Positions 1-10,456 of a stretch of DNA of 34,382 nucleotides are shown here, one piece after another (the first letter of the stretch is position 1; every line of letters starts with the position of its first letter). Source of the stretch: Pseudobacter sp. (GTDB taxonomy: Bacteria > Bacteroidota > Bacteroidia > Chitinophagales > Chitinophagaceae); assembly GCA_017849455.1 (NCBI GenBank), contig JAFIGX010000005.1:1-34382 (forward strand), read 5' to 3'. Position numbers and translations under genes: made by a program. The notes below the pieces were generated by a model. That model was not told the DNA's origin. It saw only the letters and a list, made by a program, of their open reading frames with translations, and searched no databases.

Positions 1-151
1 GCAGAGCGGGTTGGTGGGGGTATCGAAGATCGTGTCGCTGAAGAGCAAAATGTTCAAGAAGACAAAACTGCAATTGTTATGGGATTTCCTGAGCTATCAG
101 CAAGTGCCGAGGACACAGGCGCTGAAGTTCAGGGTGGGGTACGCGTGGTGA
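1..151 (+). CDS. 3' end of an unidentified gene (last 49 codons)
   Basis: An open frame enters from the left edge in frame 2 and stops at a TGA at 149-151. The visible peptide is basic and amphipathic (it contains KSKMFKKTKLQLLWDF) and ends in KFRVGYAW. Alternating residues and a terminal aromatic residue are typical of the last strand of an outer-membrane beta-barrel, but 49 residues are too few to name a family. Frame 1 is also open over this stretch, down to the TGA at about 196-198, but its composition (acidic, Gly/Val-rich) looks less protein-like. The gene lies 43 bases upstream of the Rhs operon on the same strand, so it could be its first member. Function unknown. Confidence 0.4.
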   Translation, partial: QSGLVGVSKIVSLKSKMFKKTKLQLLWDFLSYQQVPRTQALKFRVGYAW

Positions 152-160
152 TCATAAAAG

Positions 161-177
161 AAGGGAAAGACTCCCTT
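161..177 (+). terminator. possible weak terminator hairpin before the Rhs operon
   Basis: AAGGGA (161-166) pairs with TCCCTT (172-177) around a 5-base loop. Six bases later comes a short run of four T. The stem is short and the T-run is displaced, so this may be only a leader hairpin. Confidence 0.25.
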
Positions 178-194
178 GCAAAATTTTGTGCAAT

Positions 195-3100
195 ATGAAA
201 AAAATTATGGACCTGCTTTTGAGCAGCGCTTTTCGAAGATGGTGCCTGCTTTTTGCCATGATAACAATCTGTGAGTCGTTGCAAGCCCAGCCACAGTCAC
301 CGGGAAGCCTGCCCCAATTACTGCCCCAAACTCCTGAAGCCGCTCAATTCATGAAAACGGGCCTGGGCAATATTGATCAGTCTACCGGTGCTGCCCGGGC
401 GGTTGTTCCACTCTATGCATTCAAAGTGGGCAGCTTTGAATTCCCGATCACCTTACGTTATCTCTGCCAGGGGAACAAGCCGGAGGAGCTCTGTTCGCGG
501 GTGGGTTGGGGTTGGAGCCTGGCGGCAGGAGGCGTGATATCCAGAAAGGTTATGGGGATGCCCGACGAGCGGGCGCCCAGGCCTGCGCCCCTTTCCACTA
601 CCGATTTAAGCGCCGGTACTACGCAAGCAGTCTATGATTACCTGCAGAACGGCAAGACCGATAACGGCACCTCCGATATTTTCGATACCCAACCCGACGA
701 GTTCTATTACAGCTTCAATGGTCATAGCGGCAAGTTCATACTCAATGATGCCGGCCAACCGGTGGTCATCCAACATGAAAACCTTTCTATCGTGGTCAAC
801 AAAACCGCACCCAATCCCGGGGTTGGTATCGATTTTTCTACCATTGCCATCACCACACCAGATGGCGTAAAGTATATATTCGGAGAGAATAACGCTTATG
901 ACAAAACGAAGTCGGACGGTTTTTTAAAAGGCAGTGTCTTTCCCAAAACAGCATTTTACCTGAGCTCGATCATGCTGCCTGGGGCAGATACGATCTCCCT
1001 TTCCTACAACCGGATCACCACCCGTGCGCTGGCCGGTTTTTCGGAAACGGTATCCACTCCCAACCCGGACCAGAACACCTCCAATCAATGCCCGCAGGGG
1101 CATTATATCGAATCCCGGAATTTCTCCTTCCAGGATGTCACCTATGATGCCTGTTACCTGGCCAGGATCACCACCACCACCGGCATTACCGTTGTGCTGG
1201 ACTATGAGGCCATGAGTGATGCAAGCGGGGATAAAAGATTGCAGCATCTTGCTGTCTATAACCTGAATCAATACCGGGTCAGTGAATACTTTTTTGAATA
1301 CACCAACTGCGCTGGTGTCGTCAATGCTTATCCTACTTCTCCTGTTACTACTGCAACCGGGATTAACGGCCGGTTCTTCCTGACGCGGGTGTACCAGCCC
1401 TTTCTCAATCCGGATGGCGGCGATCTGCAGGACAGGATCGGATACAATTTCGATTACTATGATGGCGCCGCTCCCAATGGCGCCAGTTCTCCTTACACGG
1501 TGTTGGATGGCGTGTATGCTCAGGACTATTTTGGCTTTTCCAATGGCAAGAACAATCAGAGCCTGCTTCCCAGGCCGGCCCCACCAGATGATTTCCCCAC
1601 CACGGCCATACAATGGGCTGACAAGGCCCCGGATGCAGCCTACTCCATCAAAGGGATGCTGAGGAAAATCACGTATCCTACCACGGGCTCAGACGAGTTT
1701 TTCTATGAACCCAACACCATACTCAGCATGGAAATGATCCCCCAGCAGGGAAGAGTGTCGCATGACATGCATGGCGAAGGATCCAGTGGTTATGGGTCCG
1801 CCAATATTGTCAACACGTTTAGCGATGTTTTTTCTGTTTACAGGACAAATGTGGCCACCTTTAACCTCACGCAATCCGTGGAAACAAACTGTAATGCGCC
1901 CTGCGCCTTATGCAAAACCATTTTCTGCACCATCAATGACATTACCGATGGCACGGTGGTCAGAAATTATACAGCCACCGGTTTGAATCCCATTGCGGAT
2001 ACTGTCACCTTGCGGGCAGGTCACAATTACCGGGTTGAGATCAACATTTCAGGCCCTGCGTGCTTTCATGCACAAATGGTATTGAATTATGATGCCACTA
2101 ACCCCAACGCACAGCCGGTAAACCGGATGACCGGCGGGGTGCGGGTCAGCAGGATCCGCAAAAATGATCCGCTCACCGGCCGCGCGATGAACAAATACTA
2201 TTATTATGCGGCTTTGGCCAGCCTGGGCTCGTCTAGTGGTCAGGGCCTGTTAAAGCAGGAATATAGATCCAGCATAAAAACAGTGATCGGTTGTGAGGGA
2301 TGGGTATGTTACCACTGTGGCCATAGCATTTATAACTCCAACGGGATCTATAATCTGTTTGGAACCAATAATAGCCACGTTTACTATACCGATATTATTG
2401 AAGCCGATAATGCCCTGTTCTCCAATGGCGGTATCCAGTACACCTATTATCCACCCAGTTTCTCCGGGGGCACCATCCGGTTGAGAGGGGTGGACATACC
2501 CTATGCACCCGAAAATCTGAATGCCAACTATAATGGTGTGCTCAAAAAAACAACCTGGTTCAACCAGGCAAGGACCACCCTGCGCACGGAAGAAAACACG
2601 TATGAAACGGTTACTTCGGCCGATATTGTCCGCTCCATTCATATCCGCCGGCAATATACCGATCCAGCCGGGATCACAGCGCCCGATCCAGGGGCTTTTC
2701 TTCCCTTCGACGTCCGTGAATCGGACTACGCTCCTTTCTGGCTCCGGCAAACTTCCAAAACCGTCACTGCCTATGAAAATTTATCTGTCGGTCTGCAGAC
2801 AGTGACTACTTATACCTATGGTACCAAAGACAATGTATTACCGCGGGAAGAGAAGACGACTACCAGCAGGCAGGAAGAGAAGAAGATCACCCGGAATTAT
2901 GTGAGCGACAATCCTTTCTCGGACCCGGTCGTCAGTGTGATGAAAACCAATTACCAGATTGCTCGATTAGTGCAGGAGCTCACCGATCTGAACGGGAACA
3001 GGCTTACAGAAAGAAGGATCCAATATAAAGACTGGTACAATGATGGGAAGGTCACCGAACCGTATCTCATCCTGGAAAACCAAACCGGCAGCACCACCCT

Positions 3101-4319
3101 GGAAGACCGGATCTATTTCAGGCAATATGATCAAAAAGGCAATATGACCGAGCTGTCTAAAGCCGGGGGACAACCGATCGTATACCTTTGGGATTATTAC
3201 AGTTCCCAGGTCACGGCAGAGATCAAAAACGCCACCCTGGGCCAGGTTGCTGCTACTTCTTTTGAATCCACTGGTACAGGTAACTGGACCCTGTCGGGTA
3301 CGCCCGTCTCAGACCCCGGTGCACCGACCGGCAAGAAAGTTTTTCCGCTCACCGTTCCCAATGCAGCCACTAAATCGGGACTTGGCAGTAGCACCAGCTA
3401 TATCGTTTCTTACTGGAGCAATAGTGGTCCGCAAAATGTAAATGGTTCTCCTTCCACGGCAGGCAGGAGCAGGAATGGCTGGACGTATTATGAGCACCTG
3501 GTCCTACCGGCCGGTGGCACTATCTCGGTGAGCCCATCTTCCACCGGTAGCCGGATCGACGAGCTGCGCCTGTATCCCAAAGGAGCCGCCGTCACCAGTT
3601 TCACCTGCGAGCCACTGGTAGGGATCACGGATCAGTGCGATGTGGACAACCACATCACCTATTACGAGTATGACAAACTGAACCGGCTTCGCCTCATCCG
3701 CGACCAGGATGGCAACATTCTGAAAAAGATCTGTTATAACTATATGGGCCAGCAAGCGAATTGCGGATCACCCCTGCTGTATTACAGTCAGGCGCAAACG
3801 GTGACCCTTACCCGCAATAACTGCGGGCCCGGATATACCGGCGGGGCTTATACCTATTCATTGCCCACAGGTGCCTATACCTCATCAGGTAGCCAGGCAG
3901 CAGCCGATCAGTTGGCACTCAGTGATATCAATAGCAAAGGACAAGACCAGGCTAATGCCAACGCCAGTTGTATCGTCACTGGCACTGCGTATTTTTCATT
4001 GAGAAATGGTTTTACAGGATCGGGGCCTTTCCCGATCCCGGTCACTATCCTGTTCATACAAGGGACTACCGTTGTACAAACATCCAGTTTTTCATCTTCG
4101 GCCAATGGCAGCGTAACGGTTTCTGTTCCATCGGGAACGTATAAGTTAAGATTGCAGGTGAAGGCAGGATTTGAAAATTACACCATCAGCTATACCATTG
4201 GAGGGCGTTATGTGGAACCGCCCAGGGATGGATCAGGTTCGTATACCACGGACAATATCGATTTTTCCCCCACTACCGTCAGTGGGGCATTTATCATCAG
4301 AGCGACCAACGCGCAATGA
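195..4319 (+). CDS. secreted Rhs/SpvB-like protein with DUF5977-type C-terminal module
   Basis: This is a 1374-residue protein counted from the ATG at 195. The frame also allows a TTG start at 186, but the ATG gives a proper signal peptide (MKKIMDLLL..., hydrophobic core, cleavage near LQAQ). Residues about 60-115 (TGAARAVVPLYAF... then VGWGWSLAAGG at 103-113) resemble the opening of SpvB/TcB/Rhs shell proteins, which have a G-x-GWSL motif followed by an RK-x-x-G-x-P segment. The middle is long, beta-rich and Tyr/Thr-rich, with YD-like pieces near residues 1155-1185 (YYEYDKLNRLRLIRDQDGN). Residues about 1195-1258 carry the Asn-Asn-Cys-Gly-Pro-Gly and later Asn-Ala-Ser-Cys pattern of DUF5977-type modules, followed by a beta-sandwich-like tail. 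No type IX C-terminal sorting domain is evident. The next gene starts 23 bases downstream, so the two probably form one transcript. I infer that it supplies part of the shell for the neighbouring Rhs toxin, or assists its export. This is not shown by sequence alone. Confidence 0.75.
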   Translation: MKKIMDLLLSSAFRRWCLLFAMITICESLQAQPQSPGSLPQLLPQTPEAAQFMKTGLGNIDQSTGAARAVVPLYAFKVGSFEFPITLRYLCQGNKPEELCSRVGWGWSLAAGGVISRKVMGMPDERAPRPAPLSTTDLSAGTTQAVYDYLQNGKTDNGTSDIFDTQPDEFYYSFNGHSGKFILNDAGQPVVIQHENLSIVVNKTAPNPGVGIDFSTIAITTPDGVKYIFGENNAYDKTKSDGFLKGSVFPKTAFYLSSIMLPGADTISLSYNRITTRALAGFSETVSTPNPDQNTSNQCPQGHYIESRNFSFQDVTYDACYLARITTTTGITVVLDYEAMSDASGDKRLQHLAVYNLNQYRVSEYFFEYTNCAGVVNAYPTSPVTTATGINGRFFLTRVYQPFLNPDGGDLQDRIGYNFDYYDGAAPNGASSPYTVLDGVYAQDYFGFSNGKNNQSLLPRPAPPDDFPTTAIQWADKAPDAAYSIKGMLRKITYPTTGSDEFFYEPNTILSMEMIPQQGRVSHDMHGEGSSGYGSANIVNTFSDVFSVYRTNVATFNLTQSVETNCNAPCALCKTIFCTINDITDGTVVRNYTATGLNPIADTVTLRAGHNYRVEINISGPACFHAQMVLNYDATNPNAQPVNRMTGGVRVSRIRKNDPLTGRAMNKYYYYAALASLGSSSGQGLLKQEYRSSIKTVIGCEGWVCYHCGHSIYNSNGIYNLFGTNNSHVYYTDIIEADNALFSNGGIQYTYYPPSFSGGTIRLRGVDIPYAPENLNANYNGVLKKTTWFNQARTTLRTEENTYETVTSADIVRSIHIRRQYTDPAGITAPDPGAFLPFDVRESDYAPFWLRQTSKTVTAYENLSVGLQTVTTYTYGTKDNVLPREEKTTTSRQEEKKITRNYVSDNPFSDPVVSVMKTNYQIARLVQELTDLNGNRLTERRIQYKDWYNDGKVTEPYLILENQTGSTTLEDRIYFRQYDQKGNMTELSKAGGQPIVYLWDYYSSQVTAEIKNATLGQVAATSFESTGTGNWTLSGTPVSDPGAPTGKKVFPLTVPNAATKSGLGSSTSYIVSYWSNSGPQNVNGSPSTAGRSRNGWTYYEHLVLPAGGTISVSPSSTGSRIDELRLYPKGAAVTSFTCEPLVGITDQCDVDNHITYYEYDKLNRLRLIRDQDGNILKKICYNYMGQQANCGSPLLYYSQAQTVTLTRNNCGPGYTGGAYTYSLPTGAYTSSGSQAAADQLALSDINSKGQDQANANASCIVTGTAYFSLRNGFTGSGPFPIPVTILFIQGTTVVQTSSFSSSANGSVTVSVPSGTYKLRLQVKAGFENYTISYTIGGRYVEPPRDGSGSYTTDNIDFSPTTVSGAFIIRATNAQ

Positions 4320-4342
4320 TCAAAACCTGAAAAACGGCACCT

Positions 4343-7300
4343 ATGAGCTATAAAGTTATTGGGACGATTTGCCTGTTGGTATCCGCTACCGGGATGTATG
4401 CCCAGGTAAAAACGCCTGACCCATACACTTCCGGCAATTTGAATTATGTCCGGACCTGGGTTCCTTCAGCCCCGGTGGCGGATGTGAATTTGCTGTCGGG
4501 CAAATCGCTTCGGGATGTAAAGCAAACCACCCAATATATGGATGGGCTCGGCAGACCGATCCAGCTCGTCGCCAGTCAACAATCGCTGCACACCGGCGAC
4601 CTGCCCCTTGACCTGGTGAGCCCGGTAGTTTATGATGAATCCGGACGGGAGACTTATAAATATCTTCCGTTCGCCGCTCGTACAGTCTACGGAAATACGT
4701 CTATCAGCGATGGGGTCTTCAAGATCAATCCTTTTCAACAGGACTCGGTGTTTGGACAGGGCCGTTATCCCGGAGAAACATTCTATTACAGCAAAACCAA
4801 TTATGAGCCCTCTCCGCTCAACCGCGTAACGGAGGTATATGCTGCTGGCAATAGTTGGGCAGGCAGCGAGCCCAATGCAGATCCCAACAGTCGCCGGAGC
4901 ATCACCACCCAATACCAGCTCAATGCAGCCGCTGATTCCGTTCGCATCTGGACAGTAACCGGCAATGCCTTTATCTCCACGACCCAGTACGATACTGCCC
5001 AGTTGTACAAAAATGTGACGGTCGATGAGCACAAAAAAAGTGTCATTGAATATAAAGACAAGGAAGGAAAAGTAGTTTTAAAGAAAGTACAGATCGGCAA
5101 TGACCCTGCCGCCGGCCATAGCGGCTGGCTATGTACGTATTATGTGTACGATGATTGGAGCCGCCTCCGCCTGGTGATCCCCCCTAAAGCGGTGGAGCAG
5201 TTAGCGGTCAGCAATTGGGCGTTGAACCAGACATTGCTCGATGAGCTCTGTTTCCGTTATGAATATGACCAGCGCAACCGGATGATCATCAAAAAAACGC
5301 CGGGAGCCGGAGAAGTCTGGCTGGTCTATGACCGGCGCGATCGCCTGGTCCTGATGCAGGATGCGGTCATGCGCAGCCAGGTCACCCAGAAATGGCAGTA
5401 TACTTTATACGATGAACAGGACAGGCCTGTTGCCACTGGCCTGTGGAACAATACCAATGACGGGACCTATCACCGGGTCCAGGCGTATAGCAGCAGCAGC
5501 TATCCTAACCTCAGCGGACAAACCTTTGAAGAACTGACCCGAACTTTGTATGATGACTATGACTGGACATCCCCGCTGGCCGGCACGCTGAAGAATTTTG
5601 ATATTGCCTATGCCAATCCTTATTGGATGGCCGCTGGTAACAGTTATCCTTATGCTCAGGCCCTTCAGCGCAGCACCATGACCCGTGGACTGGTCACTGG
5701 CGGGCAGGTCAAAATACTGGGGAGCAGTCCGGCCCGGTACATTACCACGGTAAACTTTTATGATGATAAATCAAGGCTGTTACAAAGCCGGACCTTGAAT
5801 AGCACCGGAGGGATTGATATCAATACCATCCAGTACAACTGGAGCGGCCAGCCACTGGTGACGGTGCAGCAACAGGAAAAGAAAGGCCCTAACCCGCAGA
5901 CGCATATCACTATCACCAAATATAACTACGATGATCTGGGGAGGGTGCTCACCGTGAGCAATGCCATCAACAGTGTCATCAATGGTGTCCCGACGGGTAA
6001 GCCGGAGCAGGTGATCGTCAGCCATGAATACGAAGCCCTGGGGGAGCTGCGAAAAAAATCGCTGGGCAACCCGGTGCTGGAATTACTGCAATATGAGTAC
6101 AATATCCGCGGCTGGCTCACCGGGATCAACCGGGATTTTCTGGCAGGCGCTCAGACCCATTATTTTGGAATGGAACTGGGGTACGACAAAACCGCCACCG
6201 CTCCGGGCTCTACCGCCTTCAGCACGCCCGCCTACAATGGCAATATCAGCGGCACGGTCTGGAAAAGCAAGGGCGACAATATCAACCGCAAATATGATTA
6301 TAGCTATGATAACCTCAGCAGGCTCACGGGCGCTGCCTTTCAGCAGAACACCTCCGGCAGCGACTGGAACAATGGCGCTGCGAATTTCAATGTCGCCAAT
6401 CTCTCCTATGATGCTGGTGGCAATATCCTCACCATGCAGCAATGGGGATGGAAACTGAGCGGCAGCGATCTCATCGATGATCTGCAGTATACCTATTATG
6501 ACAACAGCAACCGCCTGAAGAATGTACGGGACCAGCGCAATGATGTAACCACGAAACTGGGCGACTTCAGAAGCTCTTCGCTGTACATGAGCAGCCTGGG
6601 CAATGACAAGACGACTGCTGCTACTGATTACACCTATGATAATAACGGCAACCTGACCAGGGATCTCAATAAAGATATCGGTAATGCCTCAACGGACGGG
6701 ATCATGTACAATCATTTGAATCTGCCCGAGGTCATCACTTTTCGAAACAGCACCGGGATTAAAGGCACCATCACCTACGTATATGATGCGCTGGGTACCA
6801 AACTCCAGAAAATTGTAGCAGAAACAGGAGTTCCTGTGCAGACAACCCTCTACGATGGCGCTTTTGTCTACCAGAATGATACTCTGCAGTTGATTGGTCA
6901 CCAGGAAGGGCGTTCCCGCTATGCCAAACAATACTATCTTAATGGCAGTAGCCAATACAGGTTTTTCCATGATTATTTTATCAGGGACCACCTGGGAAAT
7001 GTGCGGATGGTATTGACCGAGCAGCAGGATACAGCGGCATATATGGCCACGATGGAAGCGGCTTACCGTGCCAAAGAGAATGCCTTGTTCGCCAATATCC
7101 CACAAACATCTTATTCCAGAGCATTGGTGCCGGGCGGATATCCCAATGACCCGACCACTTCGCCCAATGATTCGGTGGCACGGGTCAATGGAAGTTCGAA
7201 GAAAGTAGGGCCTGCCTTGGTATTGAAAGTGATGAGCGGGGACAAGGTAGACATCGGGGTGAGATCCTTTTACCGGAGCAGTGGCGGCGCTGGGGGTACC

Positions 7301-8719
7301 AGTAATCCTATTGCGGATATACTGAGTGCCCTGGCAGGAGGGATCACCAGTGCTGTGGGCGACAGCAAGGGCACTTTCACGCAACTGAATGATCCGGGCA
7401 GCCCATTGGTTGGTGCGCTCACCAATTTTATAAATACGAATAATCCGAACCCGGCAGGAAAGCCGAAGGCATTTCTGAATTGGATACTCCTGGATGAGCA
7501 ATTCAGGATGGTGGGTACCTTTCCGCAAACCGGCGCCATACCGGTGGGGAGTGCAGATGTGCTCAACACCCTGGCCTATAGCGGCATCGACATCACCAGG
7601 AACGGTTTTTTGTATATTTATGTAAGCAATGAGACCCAGAACCAGGATGTGTTCTTTGATAACCTGAGTGTGCAACACTATACAGGGCCGATACTGGAGG
7701 AGACGCATTATTATCCGTTTGGATTGACGATGGCAGGGATCAGCTCAAAAGCATTCAAACCGAACTACAGCGAGAATAAGTACAGGTACAATGGGAAGGA
7801 ACAACAGAACAAGGAATTCGCTGATGGGTCAGGACTGGAGATGTATGATTACGGAGCGAGGATGTATGATGACCAGATTGGCAGATGGCATGTTATTGAC
7901 CCAATGGCTGATATTAGCAGAAGATGGGCTCCTTATCACTATGCGTATGATAACCCGGTAAGGTTTATTGACCCCGATGGAATGGCCGTTGAAGATGTCA
8001 GTGGCGGAGTGAAATATTCTGGACTTGACGCTCAAATAATGCTTCGGCAATATCAGCTTCTGACCTCGATAAATGCCCAAGGAGGTGATGATAAAAAGAA
8101 GAAAAGGAATAAAGAAGGTCAGACTTTTGTAAAGCATAAGGGTGAATGGATCCCAAGCCAAGACTTGGCGCCCGTTACAGTTAGCCGTATAATTAAGGAT
8201 GGAAGTGATCCAATGAGCGGCGGGCCTATGGCAGCGGTAGCACCAATCGCAGGCACACTGGCAGCGTCAGATGGTCCAATACCAATTGGTGATGCATTAG
8301 GTGCAACTGTTATAGCTGGAACCCTTGGTTATGAACTAACTCAGAAAAGGTATTTGACCTATTTTACAATTCATCCTATTACAAATGAGGTATATGTAGG
8401 TATGACTAGTGGATATGGCTCTTTTGAAAGCATCTTAGCTCGAAGATGGGCGAATCATCATATTTTAAGAGCGCAAGGCTTTCCTAGACCAATAATGGAT
8501 CAGGTAGGCTATACCGAAGCAGCATTTGTCGCAATAAGAGGGAGAGAGCAACAGTTATATGATATGTTCCGTTTGCAGGGCATACCATTGGTAAATGCCA
8601 AGAGACCTGTAGGAGCATTAAATCCTCTCGGATATTTTTTTCACAAAACGTCAGATGCTTTCTATGGCAATATTGCACCGTTTACGGGACGAATTATCAT
8701 TGGTCAAGTAATTTTTTAA
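4343..8719 (+). CDS. DUF6443/Rhs-repeat polymorphic toxin with GIY-YIG-like nuclease tip
   Basis: The protein has 1458 residues and a signal peptide ending near GMYAQ. Residues about 25-170 match the DUF6443 start ([14 protein letters not shown]..., then [13 protein letters not shown]). YD repeats follow, for example [10 protein letters not shown] near 269, [36 protein letters not shown] and [10 protein letters not shown]. The Rhs core runs about 1147-1213 ([26 protein letters not shown], closing with DPDG at 1210-1213). Everything after DPDG is a variable tip. It has a Lys-rich spacer, a Gly/Ala hydrophobic pre-toxin segment (about 1295-1333) and a domain from about 1337 with GIY-YIG logic: YFTI then VYVG (1350-1353), Arg1367/Arg1368 with His1372, Glu1402 in RGREQQ and Asn1418. 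The DNA becomes visibly AT-richer from about base 7990, which suggests a replaceable tip. GIY-YIG/URI nucleases are known tips of polymorphic toxins; DNase activity here is inferred. The candidate immunity gene starts 8 bases downstream. Confidence 0.85.
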   Translation: MSYKVIGTICLLVSATGMYAQVKTPDPYTSGNLNYVRTWVPSAPVADVNLLSGKSLRDVKQTTQYMDGLGRPIQLVASQQSLHTGDLPLDLVSPVVYDESGRETYKYLPFAARTVYGNTSISDGVFKINPFQQDSVFGQGRYPGETFYYSKTNYEPSPLNRVTEVYAAGNSWAGSEPNADPNSRRSITTQYQLNAAADSVRIWTVTGNAFISTTQYDTAQLYKNVTVDEHKKSVIEYKDKEGKVVLKKVQIGNDPAAGHSGWLCTYYVYDDWSRLRLVIPPKAVEQLAVSNWALNQTLLDELCFRYEYDQRNRMIIKKTPGAGEVWLVYDRRDRLVLMQDAVMRSQVTQKWQYTLYDEQDRPVATGLWNNTNDGTYHRVQAYSSSSYPNLSGQTFEELTRTLYDDYDWTSPLAGTLKNFDIAYANPYWMAAGNSYPYAQALQRSTMTRGLVTGGQVKILGSSPARYITTVNFYDDKSRLLQSRTLNSTGGIDINTIQYNWSGQPLVTVQQQEKKGPNPQTHITITKYNYDDLGRVLTVSNAINSVINGVPTGKPEQVIVSHEYEALGELRKKSLGNPVLELLQYEYNIRGWLTGINRDFLAGAQTHYFGMELGYDKTATAPGSTAFSTPAYNGNISGTVWKSKGDNINRKYDYSYDNLSRLTGAAFQQNTSGSDWNNGAANFNVANLSYDAGGNILTMQQWGWKLSGSDLIDDLQYTYYDNSNRLKNVRDQRNDVTTKLGDFRSSSLYMSSLGNDKTTAATDYTYDNNGNLTRDLNKDIGNASTDGIMYNHLNLPEVITFRNSTGIKGTITYVYDALGTKLQKIVAETGVPVQTTLYDGAFVYQNDTLQLIGHQEGRSRYAKQYYLNGSSQYRFFHDYFIRDHLGNVRMVLTEQQDTAAYMATMEAAYRAKENALFANIPQTSYSRALVPGGYPNDPTTSPNDSVARVNGSSKKVGPALVLKVMSGDKVDIGVRSFYRSSGGAGGTSNPIADILSALAGGITSAVGDSKGTFTQLNDPGSPLVGALTNFINTNNPNPAGKPKAFLNWILLDEQFRMVGTFPQTGAIPVGSADVLNTLAYSGIDITRNGFLYIYVSNETQNQDVFFDNLSVQHYTGPILEETHYYPFGLTMAGISSKAFKPNYSENKYRYNGKEQQNKEFADGSGLEMYDYGARMYDDQIGRWHVIDPMADISRRWAPYHYAYDNPVRFIDPDGMAVEDVSGGVKYSGLDAQIMLRQYQLLTSINAQGGDDKKKKRNKEGQTFVKHKGEWIPSQDLAPVTVSRIIKDGSDPMSGGPMAAVAPIAGTLAASDGPIPIGDALGATVIAGTLGYELTQKRYLTYFTIHPITNEVYVGMTSGYGSFESILARRWANHHILRAQGFPRPIMDQVGYTEAAFVAIRGREQQLYDMFRLQGIPLVNAKRPVGALNPLGYFFHKTSDAFYGNIAPFTGRIIIGQVIF

Positions 8720-8727
8720 ATATCCAT

Positions 8728-9189
8728 ATGAGTAAGGGGTTAATAGAGAATCAGCAAGAACTGGAATTCCATAAAAATTGGAGTTTGTTCATTTTTAATT
8801 TTCTCAAAGAGAACTATTCCTCAAATAGGAATAATTATTATGACGAAATAGTAAAAATAGTACTTATGACATATGAGTTGAAAGATTTGCGAGGAATGCG
8901 AATACTCTCAAAGGAAAGCATAAGATTCGCAAAGCAATATAGCAAAGAGCAAATTAAAATACTTAATCAGGAACTATTCGAACAGTTTGGGATGGATATC
9001 TATACATATAATAATAATGCAAAAAGAATAAAAGAGATAATTAAAAGGGGCGAAATAAAAAACCTACCCGAATATGAATTGCTTCTTGATTATTTGGAAG
9101 ACATATTTGAAGATGCAGCAAACCAAGAAGAAATCGATAAAATTAATCCTTTATTAGAAGCGTATCAAAGAAAAACCGGGAAAGTATAA
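8728..9189 (+). CDS. candidate cytoplasmic immunity protein for the GIY-YIG-like tip
   Basis: This encodes 153 residues with no signal peptide. The protein is predicted helical and charged, with an acidic C-terminal third (YELLLDYLEDIFEDAANQEE). I do not recognise its family. It starts 8 bases after the Rhs toxin stop, is on the same strand, and shares the toxin tip's low GC. That is the standard place and style of an immunity gene in polymorphic toxin loci. If the tip is a nuclease, a soluble cytoplasmic inhibitor fits. After its TAA the same frame stays open for another 32 codons (see 9190-9288), so the protein may once have been longer, or the downstream piece may be a separate fragment. 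Confidence 0.6.
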   Translation: MSKGLIENQQELEFHKNWSLFIFNFLKENYSSNRNNYYDEIVKIVLMTYELKDLRGMRILSKESIRFAKQYSKEQIKILNQELFEQFGMDIYTYNNNAKRIKEIIKRGEIKNLPEYELLLDYLEDIFEDAANQEEIDKINPLLEAYQRKTGKV

Positions 9190-9288
9190 CCGCACGCAAA
9201 AATAGATTGGGGCAAACTGGAGCCACCCAACGAACATGACATTGAACCAGTAAACAATAATGAACCGATCCCATTTAAAAGGCCTTAA
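9190..9288 (+). pseudogene. 32-codon tail fragment, possible remnant of a toxin tip
   Basis: Directly after the stop of the preceding gene, the same frame reads 32 sense codons beginning PHAKIDWGKLEPPNEHD and ending PIPFKRP before a TAA at 9286-9288. It has no start codon of its own. The proline/charge-rich, protein-like sequence looks like the tail of a longer protein. A lipoprotein gene starts 2 bases later. The same pattern, a tip fragment followed at once by a small gene, recurs three more times to the right. It could instead be a nonsense-truncated extension of the immunity gene. Confidence 0.4.
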
Positions 9289-9290
9289 TT

Positions 9291-9971
9291 ATGAAATACT
9301 CACTTTATTTTCTTCTTTTGATTTTAAGCTCGTGCTTCGCTTTTTGCGAGGATTATAGTAAATGGGAATTAAATGATGATAGGAGTTTAGATAAAAAATT
9401 GGACACTGTTATTTTGGATATTCCGCTGGATAAGAAAGGCCTTCGAATAGATTACTGGAAAAAAGCAAAGGAGTTGGAGCGCAAAATTGGGCTGGAAAGA
9501 CTGGAATTGGGGTTCGATAGTTTACAAGTTCGAATCTGGCATGCACATTCGTTTACAGATAAGGTTCAACTTGTCATACTAAAAAATCAGGGATATAAAT
9601 GGAGAGGGACGCTTTATTCATTAAAATGCAGATATAGTGATAACGGTGACTCTCTTGTAATGGTTGAAAAAGAAGTCCGGCAGGTTGTACCTAAAAATGG
9701 ATGGAAAAAACTAATGGATAGACTATATAGTTTGAAGGTCTTAGTGCTTCCCCACTATGAGACGATCGAAAATTATTCACTTTGTAATGATGGTGATGGA
9801 ATAACCGTAGAAACTGCGACAGCCAAAAAATATAGGATATATAACTATCCATGCCCTAGAAACCAAAGTAATATATGGCAGGCTGAAAACGCACAATTGA
9901 TTTTAGAAATAGTAAATAAAGAGTTCCAGCTCCCTCCGATATTTAAATCAAGCAAGCATAAAAATCGATGA
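9291..9971 (+). CDS. hypothetical lipoprotein, candidate immunity protein
   Basis: The protein has 226 residues. The N-terminus MKYSLYFLLLILSSC has a hydrophobic core and an LSSC lipobox, with Cys15 as the likely lipidated residue. The mature part is mixed alpha/beta, with a Lys/Glu-rich stretch around residues 50-70, and I do not recognise it. It starts 2 bases after the open tail fragment at 9190-9288 and has the low GC of this accessory zone. By position it could be the immunity partner of a lost toxin tip; a lipoprotein would imply a toxin acting in the periplasm or envelope. This assignment rests on context alone. Confidence 0.5.
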   Translation: MKYSLYFLLLILSSCFAFCEDYSKWELNDDRSLDKKLDTVILDIPLDKKGLRIDYWKKAKELERKIGLERLELGFDSLQVRIWHAHSFTDKVQLVILKNQGYKWRGTLYSLKCRYSDNGDSLVMVEKEVRQVVPKNGWKKLMDRLYSLKVLVLPHYETIENYSLCNDGDGITVETATAKKYRIYNYPCPRNQSNIWQAENAQLILEIVNKEFQLPPIFKSSKHKNR

Positions 9972-10052
9972 TCATAAGAGTTTATTATATGACTACGTTC
10001 GGATAGAAGGGACGGCCCAAATGTATACAATCAGACCTGTTAATCCTTCTAA

Positions 10053-10456
10053 CCCTTATCTCGTGGATATCATGAAGCAGTGGGATTGACAGCATTAGCT
10101 CTTCTTATTCCCATTAGTACGGGTGAAGAACCTCTACATCCATATAGAATTCACGAGCTTTTGAATCCGAAACCTAATCCTTTTCCGGTCATGGAAATAG
10201 GTCGGACAATTGGAACCCACATATTGTTTATCGATTTACCTTTACTCCCTCGGATGAGCCCCCCGTGTTGAAGTATGGAATTTCTGATTTGTATAAAAAA
10301 TGGGTTAGATAAACCTGAGAACAAGTAGCAGCTTTAAAAGCAAGATGGGGTCCTTCTGTGACATTGACAATTTTGCAACGAACCAGCAATAGGATGCAGG
10401 CATTAGAGATCGAACGAGACTTGGTAAAAAATCATGTTGGTCAATACCATAGGTGA
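10053..10456 (+). pseudogene. degraded Rhs toxin tip, GIY-YIG/URI-like, one frameshift and two stops
   Basis: Two frames must be joined. Frame 1 (10053 to about 10195) reads a pre-toxin segment with YHEAVGLTALALLIPIS, then HPYRIHELLNPKPNPFPV. Frame 2 (about 10190 to 10453) continues with NWNPHIVYRFTFTPSDEPPV and LKYGISDLYKKWVR, has two stops (TAA 10310-10312, TGA 10316-10318), then EQVAALKARWGPSVTLTIL, QRTSNRMQALEIERDLVKNH and GQYHR. The pattern VLKYGIS, Arg-x-Gly, then IER-x-LV-x-x-H suits a GIY-YIG/URI-like nuclease found at the end of Bacteroidota Rhs proteins. The closing TGA (10454-10456) overlaps the ATG of the next gene as TGATG. A 34-codon open piece just upstream (about 9980-10089, containing YDYVRIEGTAQMYTIRP) may belong to the same remnant. 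No Rhs core is attached, so this is a displaced or orphan tip. Confidence 0.75.

Noticed and set aside
924..1613. 229-codon minus-strand frame in the first Rhs-operon gene, and similar ones at 6689-7708 and 16192-16800
   Set aside because: All are antisense shadows of well-supported genes with no domain-like sequence.
10080..10271. A separate small gene starting GTG at 10080
   Set aside because: It is only the first-frame part of the decayed toxin tip; the sequence continues in another frame after about 10190.
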